NCBI RefSeq assembly: GCF_003014485.1
Contig: NZ_PYGA01000041.1
Coordinates: 1-33,137, forward strand
From: Murinocardiopsis flavida
GTDB lineage: Bacteria > Actinomycetota > Actinomycetes > Streptosporangiales > Streptosporangiaceae
Direction: 5' to 3'
DNA: 33,137 bases
A model generated the notes under the pieces. It searched no databases, was not told the origin of the DNA, and saw nothing but the letters and a program-made list of their open reading frames with translations. Below, piece by piece: positions 1 through 6,072 of the stretch. Numbering within the stretch: the stretch's first letter is position 1; every line of letters begins with the position of its first letter. The position numbers and the translations under genes are program-made.

Positions 1-104
1 CGGCCGCGGCCGCCGTTGGTGGTCTTGGTGACCTGGGCGGTGGCCCACCGCAGCGAGGGGCCGATCTCGTCGACCTCCAGGTCGATGACGGTGCGGAGCC
101 GGCC
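1..104 (-). pseudogene. SSB-like C-terminal OB-fold fragment, cut by window edge
   Basis: The reverse strand reads GRLRTVIDLEVDEIGPSLRW followed by ATAQVTKT. This is the end of the OB fold of actinobacterial single-stranded DNA-binding proteins, where a 'VELEVDEIGPSLRWA' strand is typical. The roughly 90 residues that should precede it are absent: upstream in frame there is only a proline-rich stretch back to an ATG at 164, which has no ribosome site and lies inside the neighbouring small ORF. The 3' end runs off the window. It is probably a truncated or recombined ssb of the element; a different protein carrying the same strand is possible. Confidence 0.45.
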
Positions 105-142
105 ACTCGGTCGCGGCGGGCCCCGCACCCCGGGGGTTGGGG

Positions 143-259
143 TCAGTGCTGGTGGGCGCTCCATTCGGCGGGGTCGCTGGTGCGGTACCAGCGCTTGCAC
201 GTGGGGCACTTCTCGGTCGCGGTCACGGCCGCGCGCATACGGCGGATCAGGGCGGGCAT
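143..259 (-). CDS. 38-residue zinc-finger-like small protein
   Basis: This small ORF begins at ATG 259, preceded by GAGGCGAAACCCAGT. It contains a CPTCKRWY knuckle near residues 18-25 and ends in HQH, so a C-x2-C plus His-x-His zinc site is possible. Proteins of this size with one CxxC are common in actinomycete conjugative elements and phages. The role is unknown; nucleic-acid binding is inference. It sits in the leftward series, between the ssb-like fragment and a 29-residue acidic ORF. GC-rich third positions support coding. Confidence 0.5.
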   Translation of the reverse strand: MPALIRRMRAAVTATEKCPTCKRWYRTSDPAEWSAHQH

Positions 260-346
260 ACTGGGTTTCGCCTCATTCCTTTGGGGTGTGCGGGGCCTCA
301 CCGGTTGGCTTGCCGGCGTTCTGGTGGGGTCTCGCTGTGTGTGCGG

Positions 347-436
347 CTACTTGTCTTTGTCCAGCTCGCGGCGGAGCTGGCGGTCCCACTCATCACGGAC
401 CGACTGCGGTTCCTGGTCCTGCTCGGGTTCGGCCAC
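347..436 (-). CDS. 29-residue acidic small protein
   Basis: The ORF starts at GTG 436 behind AAGGAGGGATGACGCC. It encodes a charged peptide rich in Glu, Asp, Gln and Arg, ending RRELDKDK, and is probably helical. I do not recognise a family. The strong ribosome site and its place in a row of tightly packed leftward genes are the main support. It could be an accessory protein of the element. Confidence 0.4.
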   Translation of the reverse strand: MAEPEQDQEPQSVRDEWDRQLRRELDKDK

Positions 437-480
437 GGCGTCATCCCTCCTTCCTGCTGCTCGGTCACGGGTGGCGGGGG

Positions 481-882
481 TCAGGTGGCAACGACGGGCC
501 GGTCGACATCGCGATGCACGACCTCGGTAGGGGTGCCGGTGGTGCGCAGCGCGTCGGCGAGGGCTTCGGCCAGGGCGACGCTGCGGTGGCGGCCGCCGGC
601 GCATCCGATCGCGACGTCGACCCGGCGCCACCGCTCCGCGGGGAGGTCGGTGAGCAGGCCGTTCACCCAGGCGGCGGTGCGCACGACCAGCCCGGTGGCG
701 CCGGGGGTGGCCATCACGTGGGCGGCCACCTCGGAGTCGAGGCCGGTCATGTGGATCAGGGCGGGGTTGTTGGCGGGGTTGCGCAGGCTGTGGCGCACAT
801 CTACGACCAGGTCGGCGCTGGGGGCGGGGCCGTGGTGGTAGCCGAAGCTCGTTACTCGGCACCCGGGGCGGAATGTGCTCAT
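481..882 (-). CDS. RapZ C-terminal domain protein (stand-alone)
   Basis: The 133-residue product matches the C-terminal half of RapZ/YvcJ. It begins with RPGCRVTSFGYHHGP, has DVRHSLRNP and TGLD..HVMATPGA in the middle, and ends with GCAGGRHRSVALAEAL and VVHRDVDRPV. In E. coli this half of RapZ binds GlmZ RNA and glucosamine-6-phosphate. The N-terminal P-loop kinase half is absent here, as is common for short homologues in actinomycete mobile elements and phages. ATG 882 follows GGAAGGACCTCT; an open frame continues upstream but is clearly non-coding. Its function in the element is unknown. RNA or small-molecule binding is inferred from the family. Confidence 0.85.
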   Translation of the reverse strand: MSTFRPGCRVTSFGYHHGPAPSADLVVDVRHSLRNPANNPALIHMTGLDSEVAAHVMATPGATGLVVRTAAWVNGLLTDLPAERWRRVDVAIGCAGGRHRSVALAEALADALRTTGTPTEVVHRDVDRPVVAT

Positions 883-902
883 AGAGGTCCTTCCTTCCGG
901 CG

Positions 903-933
903 GGTCCGGCCCCGGGCGGGGCCGCCCCGGACC
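903..933. terminator. Intergenic hairpin
   Basis: GGTCCGG (903-909) pairs with CCGGACC (927-933) around a GC-rich, partly self-complementary centre. It lies between the DUF4097 gene and the RapZ-domain gene. There is no U-tract, so it may be a weak terminator or an mRNA-processing or stabilising hairpin. Confidence 0.35.
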
Positions 934-970
934 CCAGACACCCCGCGCGGGCGGCTGGGGGCCAGGGCGG

Positions 971-1792
971 TCACACCCGGGTGTGGCGGATCGGGGCCCG
1001 CACCCGCCCCGAGACCGAGGTGGCGCGCACCCGCGGACTCGCGCCGCCGGTCGCGACGACGGTGACGTCGCCCGAGACCGCGGTCGCGGCGATGTCGGTG
1101 TCGGCGTGGGCGTTGAGGTACACGTCGCCGGAGACCGCCTCCGCAGCGAAGGAGGCACGCCCTTCGGCGTGGATGTCGCCGGAGACGGTGCGCAGCCGCG
1201 CGGAAGGCCCGGTGGCGTGGTCGATGGTGATGTCACCGGAGACCGTCTCGACATCGATCGATCCGGCCTTCGCGGCGCGCACCGACCCCGACTTCGTGCA
1301 GGCGGTGAGCGTGCGGGCGGTGTCGATGTACAGGTCGGCTGCGGTGCCCTTGTGGGTGGCCCATTCCAGGGGGTGGCCGTGAGCGCCTACGGTTCCGGCC
1401 TGCACGCGGGTGCGCAGTGCGGACCCGGCGGGCAGGACCGCGGTGGCGCGCACCGGCTCAACCTGCGGACCGGTGGCCTCGCGGCCGTCGACGAACACCC
1501 GGCCGTTGACGATCGAGATGTTCCCGGACACGTGGGCGGCCTGGATGAACGTGCCGCCGCGGGTGCGGGTGGTGCGTCCGCCGTGGCCGACGGGCTGCCC
1601 GATCAGGGCCACGCGCCACACTGCGGCCTCCATGGCGTGGGTGGCGGTGTCGATGGCGTCGGCGGGCCCGGTCAGGGACAGGGTCGCGGTGGTCGCGGCG
1701 GGGTCGACCACGACCTCCAGTTCAATCGCATCGGCCGTCAGGGCGAGGACGACGGGGCCGGGCCGGGCGGCGGTCAGAGTGCGTTCGGGCAT
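971..1792 (-). CDS. DUF4097-type beta-repeat protein
   Basis: This 273-residue protein has an alpha/beta N-terminal region followed by a right-handed beta-solenoid-like half. Five degenerate repeats run ETVSGDITI, RTVSGDIHA, EAVSGDVYL, TAVSGDVTV, TSVSGRVRA (about residues 180-265), typical of DUF4097/DUF4098 'adhesin-like' proteins. There is no signal peptide or membrane segment, so it is likely cytoplasmic. The start is ATG 1792. It lies in the leftward series between a DUF3307-like gene and the RapZ-domain gene. The biochemical role of this family is not known to me; a scaffold or binding surface is inference. Confidence 0.75.
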   Translation of the reverse strand: MPERTLTAARPGPVVLALTADAIELEVVVDPAATTATLSLTGPADAIDTATHAMEAAVWRVALIGQPVGHGGRTTRTRGGTFIQAAHVSGNISIVNGRVFVDGREATGPQVEPVRATAVLPAGSALRTRVQAGTVGAHGHPLEWATHKGTAADLYIDTARTLTACTKSGSVRAAKAGSIDVETVSGDITIDHATGPSARLRTVSGDIHAEGRASFAAEAVSGDVYLNAHADTDIAATAVSGDVTVVATGGASPRVRATSVSGRVRAPIRHTRV

Positions 1793-1897
1793 GGCGAAGC
1801 AGCCTTTCGGCGAGAAGACATGGGGTGGGTTCGGCCGGGCGGCCGCCCCGCGCCACCACCCCGGGCGGGGGTTGGTGGCACAGGGTCGCGGCCCGGA

Positions 1898-2371
1898 TCA
1901 GCGGCGGTCGGGTCCGGTCGCCATCACCAGCGCGGCGGCGGCCAGGCAGGCATGGTGCGCCGCCTGATCGACATGCATCGCCCCGCCGCCGTGCAGACGG
2001 AACGCCGTCGAACCGGTGGTGTCCATGAAGAGCCGGACGGGCCAGCGCCGGTCGATGACCGCGTGGGTGACCGCGGAGAAGGCGATGCCGGCCACCATTC
2101 GGGCCGGGGCCAGCCCCAGCCCGAGCGCCCGGTCGACGGTGATCAGGGCGGCGGTCTGCACCGCGTGGTAGGAGGCGACGTGGGCGGCCAGGGCCCGCCA
2201 GGACGCGCCCTCGGTGCACGCCGCGTCGGCGGCGCGGTCGGCGGCACACGGCTTGCGAGCGGACTGTCGGTCGGTCTGGGCCATGAAGTCGCCCACGTCA
2301 TGGGCGGCCTTCAGCGCGGCCAGGACCGCGGCGAAGACCGCGGGACGGGTCGGCGGTCGGTTTTCGGGCAT
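1898..2371 (-). CDS. DUF3307-like small protein
   Basis: The 157-residue product contains an early HDVGDFMAQTD motif (about residues 24-34), a central hydrophobic Ala-rich stretch, IDRRWPVRLFMD, and a late HVDQAAHHACLAAAALV. The spaced His/Asp pairs and RWPV resemble DUF3307 proteins, often listed as integral membrane or regulator-like proteins in actinomycete elements and phages. ATG 2371 follows AGAGGTGTCCTCATC. A longer frame to 2449 exists, but its N-terminus is proline/arginine noise. The function is unknown and the family assignment is moderate. Confidence 0.6.
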   Translation of the reverse strand: MPENRPPTRPAVFAAVLAALKAAHDVGDFMAQTDRQSARKPCAADRAADAACTEGASWRALAAHVASYHAVQTAALITVDRALGLGLAPARMVAGIAFSAVTHAVIDRRWPVRLFMDTTGSTAFRLHGGGAMHVDQAAHHACLAAAALVMATGPDRR

Positions 2372-2455
2372 GATGAGGACACCTCTCTGGTGGTGATCAG
2401 GGGGTTGAGCGGGGCCGCCCCGCCGTGTCGGCCGGGGCGGCAGTACCACCGCACG

Positions 2456-2806
2456 TCAGGGGCGGTCGGGGCCGATGTTGCCCGCGTAGGAGTAGAGGGC
2501 CTCGTGGGCGTCCATGCGGGCCTGGTCGATCGCGGTCGCGCGGTAGGTGACCGGGCCGAAGCCGCGCTTGGCGGTGTGCTGGCCGTTGCGGGACCGGACC
2601 GGGGCGTCGGCGAGGGCGGCGATGCGCTCCAGTTCCGCGCGCTTGTCCGCGTCGTCGACCTCGACGCCGTAGTCGCCGATGATGGAGACGTTCATCTCGC
2701 AGTCGGCGCGCGCGGGGATCTGGGGGTGGGCTTCCAGGTAGTCGGCGAGCTCGCGCAGTCCGGCGATGACCTGGGCGCGCTGGGCGGGGGTGGCGTAGCT
2801 GAACAC
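2456..2806 (-). CDS. Conserved element protein, unknown function
   Basis: This 116-residue protein starts at GTG 2806 directly behind GAGGAGGACCCC. The N-terminal half is helical (QVIAGLRELADYLEAHPQIP), then comes a strand-rich MNVSIIGDYGVEVDD segment, and it ends with MDAHEALYSYAGNIGPDRP. There are no membrane segments or known catalytic motif. The compact size and the position among conjugation-element genes are typical of actinomycete AICE cargo. I do not assign a function. Confidence 0.65.
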   Translation of the reverse strand: MFSYATPAQRAQVIAGLRELADYLEAHPQIPARADCEMNVSIIGDYGVEVDDADKRAELERIAALADAPVRSRNGQHTAKRGFGPVTYRATAIDQARMDAHEALYSYAGNIGPDRP

Positions 2807-2985
2807 GGGGTCCTCCTCGGGGTTCGGGCGCGCCGGAGGAACCGGCGGCCGGTCGGCTGGTGGTGGGTGTGCGGGGTCGTGCCCGCCCCGGGCGCGATCC
2901 GGGTGCGGCCTGACCCAGTTGGGGGCAGTGGCCGGCGGGCGGGGAGTTCAGGCGGTGCTGTGGGCCGCGGCGGTGTAGTCGGCGC

Positions 2986-3147
2986 TCACCGCACCGGCAT
3001 GGGGACGAACGTGACGGTCGTGCCGTCGTCGCGGGTGACGCGGATCGTGCGGAGCACGGTGGAGTCGGCGACCGCGGACTCGATGGCCTCGGCGATGTCC
3101 TGGTTGCCGTCCTCGGTCAGGTTGATCTCGATGCTCCAGTCGCTCAT
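2986..3147 (-). CDS. 53-residue small protein
   Basis: It starts at ATG 3147 and overlaps the stop of the 166-residue ORF upstream by 4 nt (ATGA), so the two are probably translationally coupled; CAGGAGGTTCTGAC precedes the ATG. The sequence opens MSDWSIEINLTEDG and closes with strand-like residues ending VTFVPMPVR, suggesting a small beta/alpha fold. Its own stop overlaps (GTGA) a 13-codon open frame at 2948-2989 that may be chance. The function is not recognised. Confidence 0.6.
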   Translation of the reverse strand: MSDWSIEINLTEDGNQDIAEAIESAVADSTVLRTIRVTRDDGTTVTFVPMPVR

Positions 3148-3644
3148 GTCAGAACCTCCTGGGTGTGGTGGGTGCGGGCGGCGGCCGCGCTGGCCCGGTG
3201 GCTTTCGGCGCGGGCGCGGGCGAGCCAGACATCGCCGGGCATGCGGCGGGTGCGCGTGGCCTGTTCGTCGGCCCGGGCGTCCTCGCGGGCGGCCGCCTGG
3301 TCGTGGGTTTCGGCGTAGGCGGGCCACTGGCCGTCGTCGGGGGTGGGGATGCGGCGGTAGCCGGTGACGGCGCGGGAGCGGCGGTGGCGGTCGATCTCGG
3401 CGTTGAGGGCGGGGATGGGGTCGGGGAGGCAGCCGAAGCCGATGTACCCGCCGCCGCGGGTGCCTCCGTAGCCGACGGTGATGGTGTGGATGCGGTGGTT
3501 CTCGCGGTCGATGACGACGGCTTCTACCTCGTAGTGGCCGAAGAGCCCGTCATCGGTCTCGTAGACCTCGATCTCGGTGAGGACGGCGTCGTCGATGTGG
3601 GTGCGGATCGCGGTGAGGATGGGCGTGCCGGTCGGAGCGGTCAC
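3144..3644 (-). CDS. Conserved element protein, unknown function
   Basis: This 166-residue product starts at GTG 3644 with GGAGGTCCG just upstream. Residues 1-90 are strand-rich (AVLTEIEVYETDDGLFGHYE, then a Gly-rich YGGTRGGGYIGFG). The C-terminal 70 residues are strongly charged and helical (Arg/Ala/Glu). No known motif was found. It is coupled to the 53-residue ORF downstream and divergent from a small excisionase-like HTH gene at 3696. A nucleic-acid-associated role is only a guess from charge and context. Confidence 0.6.
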   Translation of the reverse strand: MTAPTGTPILTAIRTHIDDAVLTEIEVYETDDGLFGHYEVEAVVIDRENHRIHTITVGYGGTRGGGYIGFGCLPDPIPALNAEIDRHRRSRAVTGYRRIPTPDDGQWPAYAETHDQAAAREDARADEQATRTRRMPGDVWLARARAESHRASAAAARTHHTQEVLT

Positions 3645-3695
3645 CGGACCTCCAACAGGTTGTCTATGTTTCGTCTACAACGTATTTTGGTGGGC
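3645..3695. promoter_or_regulatory. Divergent intergenic control region
   Basis: This 51-nt gap lies between divergent starts at 3644 (-) and 3696 (+) and is much richer in A/T than its surroundings. It reads GTTGTCTATG..TCTACAAC, so GTTG/CAAC ends frame TCTA repeats. This suggests overlapping promoters and a binding site for the small HTH protein encoded at 3696. No perfect -35/-10 pair stands out. Confidence 0.4.
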
Positions 3696-3902
3696 ATGAT
3701 CGACGACCTCATGACCGTCAAGGACGTGGCCGAACGCCTCGGGGTGAAGCCCGAGACGGTGCGCCAGTACAAGCTGCGCGGGGACCTTCCCGAGCCCGAC
3801 GGGCTGGCGGGGCGCTCCCCGCTGTGGCGCGCGGCCGCGATCGAGGCATGGATCGCCTCCCGGCGCGGCCACGGCTGGCGCAAGGGCGACCAGCCGGGCT
3901 GA
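3696..3902 (+). CDS. Excisionase/MerR-like small HTH DNA-binding protein
   Basis: This 68-residue protein is the only rightward gene in the first 14 kb. Residues 5-30 (LMTVKDVAERLGVKPETVRQ) form a canonical helix-turn-helix, followed by the wing YKLRGDLPEPD..GRSPLWRAAAIEAWIASR. This is the HTH_17/excisionase-like arrangement. In AICEs such proteins act as recombination directionality factors or regulators. No integrase is adjacent, so either role is open. ATG 3696 gives the compact domain; an upstream open frame back to 3165 is antisense shadow. A strong bidirectional hairpin follows. Confidence 0.8.
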   Translation: MIDDLMTVKDVAERLGVKPETVRQYKLRGDLPEPDGLAGRSPLWRAAAIEAWIASRRGHGWRKGDQPG

Positions 3903-3916
3903 GACGGCCCGGTGCG

Positions 3917-3947
3917 GCGGGGCCTGCCCTTCGGGGGCGGGCCCCGC
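3917..3947. terminator. Bidirectional terminator hairpin
   Basis: GCGGGGCC (3917-3924) pairs with GGCCCCGC (3940-3947), with further GC pairing closing on a TTCG tetraloop region. It lies between the convergent ends of the HTH gene (3902) and the leftward ORF ending at 3968, where a shared terminator is expected. Confidence 0.65.
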
Positions 3948-3967
3948 TTCGCTGTTCCGGGGCCCGG

Positions 3968-4492
3968 TCAGCCGGTGCGGGCGGCATAGACCGCGGGCAG
4001 GCGGGTGACCAGGCCGTCGGCGGCCTCGCCGCGCATGCCCACGCGGGCGTGGGTCAGGGCCGTGTGCAGGTGCGCGAGCATCAGCGCGTCGATGCCGTAG
4101 CCGGCCATGATCTGCACGACGACCCGGACCGTGGGGTCGGTGGTGCGGGTGGCGACGTGGTCGGCGATGGCCTGGTCGCCGGGCTGTGTCAGCGCGGCGG
4201 CGGTGGTCTGTGCCCGCTCGATCAGGGCGAGCAGGGTGAAGAGCCAGGCGCCGTCGGCGTGCCAGCGCCGCGCCGCCCGGGTCTCGCGGCCGCGGCCGCA
4301 CACCGCACCGGCGTGGGCGCGGGCGGCGCGTTCGGTCGCGGCGAGCTGTTCGTAGGCGTCGGCGCGGGCCGCGGCATGCCCGCGCGCGCCGCCCAGGCGT
4401 TCCAGCACGGTCAGGGCCTGTTCGGCGTCGGTGCCGACGGCCTGGAAGTACGCGGCCTCGGATGGGCTGGTCAGGACGGTCGTGGTGGTCAT
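3968..4492 (-). CDS. Alpha-helical protein, unknown function
   Basis: This 174-residue protein starts at ATG 4492 behind CGGGGGAGCAACC. It is nearly all helical and Ala/Arg/His rich, with VLERLGGARGHAAARADAYEQLAATERAA in the N-terminal half and IMAGYGIDALMLAHLHTALTHARVGMRGE near the end. No membrane segment or catalytic motif is clear. Similar helical proteins accompany the tra/spd region of actinomycete elements, but I cannot name the family. Confidence 0.6.
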   Translation of the reverse strand: MTTTTVLTSPSEAAYFQAVGTDAEQALTVLERLGGARGHAAARADAYEQLAATERAARAHAGAVCGRGRETRAARRWHADGAWLFTLLALIERAQTTAAALTQPGDQAIADHVATRTTDPTVRVVVQIMAGYGIDALMLAHLHTALTHARVGMRGEAADGLVTRLPAVYAARTG

Positions 4493-4588
4493 GGTTGCTC
4501 CCCCGAGGGGTCGGCGGGTCGGACCGGGTGGTCCCTCCCCCGCCCCGCCCGCGGCCGTGGCCGGGGCGGGCGGCAGAGGCGCCGCCGG

Positions 4589-5181
4589 TCAGGTGCTGGG
4601 GGTCAGGGCCCCGATCTCGTCGATGTGCCAGGTCTTGCTGCGGTCGGGGTCGCCGCGGTCGAGGTAGAGGTAGCCCGGGCGGTCGGCGAGGATCCGCAGG
4701 ATGCCCCGGTAGGAGCCGCTGGCCTGGGTGCTCTCCACCCAGACGGTGTGGCCTGCCATGTGCCCGTAGGTGTCCCTGGCGCGGGCCAGCGCGGCGGCGC
4801 ACCCGCACCGGAACGCGGTCGGTTCCGCGGGCACAGGGGAGCGCCCTTGGTCTCGACGGGATCCGGGGCCAGCTCGCCGGTGACGGTCGCGGTGGCAAGC
4901 GTCCACCGGTGCCCCGGGATCGCCGACGGAGGCGAGGCGCACAGGTTCGGCAGCCAGAAGCCGTCGGCGACGACCTCGTGTCCGACAACGGTCAGGCCGA
5001 CCTCTTCACGCACCTCGGCGACGACCGCGGCCGCAACATCGGTGTGCTCATCGTCTATGTGGCCGGCCACCGGTGCGCGGCCGACCGGGTACCAACCGCG
5101 CTCGATCATCAGCAGCGCCCCGTCGGCGCGGGTGATGACGACGCCGACCGAGGTCCCGCAGCAGGGGGTCATGGAGGGCAT
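4589..5181 (-). CDS. NUDIX hydrolase with apparent frameshift in C-terminal part
   Basis: From ATG 5181 the product shows a NUDIX fold: GTSVGVVITRADGALLMIER, then VAGHIDDEHTDVAAAVVAEVREEVGLTV, which carries the REEVGL core of the Nudix box. NUDIX enzymes cleave nucleoside diphosphates linked to other groups. Near 4830-4850 the high-GC third-position pattern leaves this frame. It resumes in another frame as PTAFRCGCAAALARARDTYGH, running to a stop at 4589 (DEIGALTPST). The original frame stays open to 4603 but becomes Pro/Arg noise. Either the gene carries a 1-nt indel, or a separate 81-residue ORF begins at GTG 4834 and the NUDIX gene has lost its stop. Confidence 0.7.
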
Positions 5182-5225
5182 TGGGGCTCCTAGGTGGTGG
5201 GGTCTCCGGGCTGTCCGGGTCCTGT

Positions 5226-5251
5226 CGCCCGCCCGGCGTGCCGGGCGGGCG
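5226..5251. terminator. Perfect 12-bp hairpin
   Basis: CGCCCGCCCGGC (5226-5237) and GCCGGGCGGGCG (5240-5251) form a perfect stem with a 2-nt centre, between the leftward membrane-protein gene (ends 5267) and the NUDIX gene (starts 5181). It is probably a transcription attenuator or mRNA-stabilising element. There is no U-tract. Confidence 0.5.
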
Positions 5252-5266
5252 TGGGGAACGGACAGA

Positions 5267-5854
5267 TCAGGCGCGGTAGGCGGCGGTGAGGTGATCCAAG
5301 CGGGTGCGGGCCCCGGCGCGGCCGCCGATCCGCGACAGCGGGGTGTCGGGCTTCTCGGTGATCGCGGCGACGATCAGCACCCGCCCGTCCACACCAAGCG
5401 CGTCGAGCAGCCGGGCGGCCATCACGTCGGCGGCGAGCTGCTCGACGCGGTCGGTGCGGCGCTCGGTGGCCACATCCAGGGCGGCGACCAGCACGAGGTA
5501 GGCGATAACCCAACCGCCGAGCACGGTGTAGCCGTTGAACCACGCCAGCCCCCAGGCGGTCAGGCCGAGCAGCATCGAGGCGCCGACCAGGATCTGCATG
5601 CGGCCGCGCCACTCACGGAGCTCCGACGTGGGTCCGCCGTCCACGGCGTCGGCGCGGATGAGGTGGTGGGCGGTGTCGCGGGCCGCCGCCCCGGCGGCCG
5701 CGAGCGGCGTGGCCGGGTCCAGGACGATGCGGCCCGCCGCCCGGTGGACGGTGGGGCTGTCCGGGAGGTCGGCGTCGCGCACCTGGGCGGCGGCGGGCAG
5801 TGCGGCCGCGCGCATCGCGGCGGCCAGGGGCAGGGTCTCGGTCGTGGTCGACAA
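5267..5854 (-). CDS. Two-pass membrane protein downstream of traB
   Basis: This 195-residue protein has two hydrophobic segments around residues 88-130 (ILVGASMLLGLTAWGLAWF and a second segment with GGWVIAYLVLVAALDV). They are flanked by an Ala-rich cytoplasmic N-terminus and a helical C-terminal domain with a late RIGGRAGARTRLDHLTAAYRA. The start is TTG 5854, well supported by AAGGAG 6 nt upstream. It follows traB across the repeat-rich gap at 5855-6072, so it is likely part of the conjugation or spread (Spd) machinery, but no named family is certain. Confidence 0.65.
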   Translation of the reverse strand: MSTTTETLPLAAAMRAAALPAAAQVRDADLPDSPTVHRAAGRIVLDPATPLAAAGAAARDTAHHLIRADAVDGGPTSELREWRGRMQILVGASMLLGLTAWGLAWFNGYTVLGGWVIAYLVLVAALDVATERRTDRVEQLAADVMAARLLDALGVDGRVLIVAAITEKPDTPLSRIGGRAGARTRLDHLTAAYRA

Positions 5855-5924
5855 CGCGGTCTCCTTCTCTTCAGGGGCCGCGCCCGGGACCGGGCACGGT
5901 CATTACGCACAGTGGTCGCATCGG

Positions 5925-6058
5925 GGATTCGCCCGGTGCCGGGCGAATCCGCGTGGGTGGGGGTGGGCGCGTTCGCCCGGTGGCCTGCGGGCCAAAAAAT
6001 CGTGACAAACCGATACAGGTCGGGCGGGCGAATGTGGATTCGCCCGCCCGTTCGCCCG
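5925..6058. repeat. Six TTCGCCCG octamers in two perfect hairpins (candidate clt)
   Basis: The octamer TTCGCCCG occurs at 5928-5935, 5972-5979, 6039-6046 and 6051-6058, and in reverse orientation at 5940-5947 and 6025-6032. Four copies form two perfect inverted repeats: GGATTCGCCCGG/CCGGGCGAATCC (5925-5936/5939-5950) and CGGGCGGGCGAAT/ATTCGCCCGCCCG (6021-6033/6038-6050, loop GTGG). The gap lies right at the 3' end of traB. In Streptomyces plasmids TraB binds octamer repeats in the clt transfer locus near traB, so this is a plausible recognition locus. Terminator activity is an alternative. Confidence 0.6.
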
Positions 6059-6072
6059 GTAACCCTGTGTGT

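Noticed and set aside
2948-2989. 13-codon ORF overlapping the stop of the 53-residue gene
   Set aside because: Too short to support beyond the GTGA overlap; listed in the neighbour's entry only.
875-3367. Long rightward open frame of 830 codons
   Set aside because: Gly/Arg-rich antisense shadow of the leftward genes; no ribosome site and low-complexity composition.
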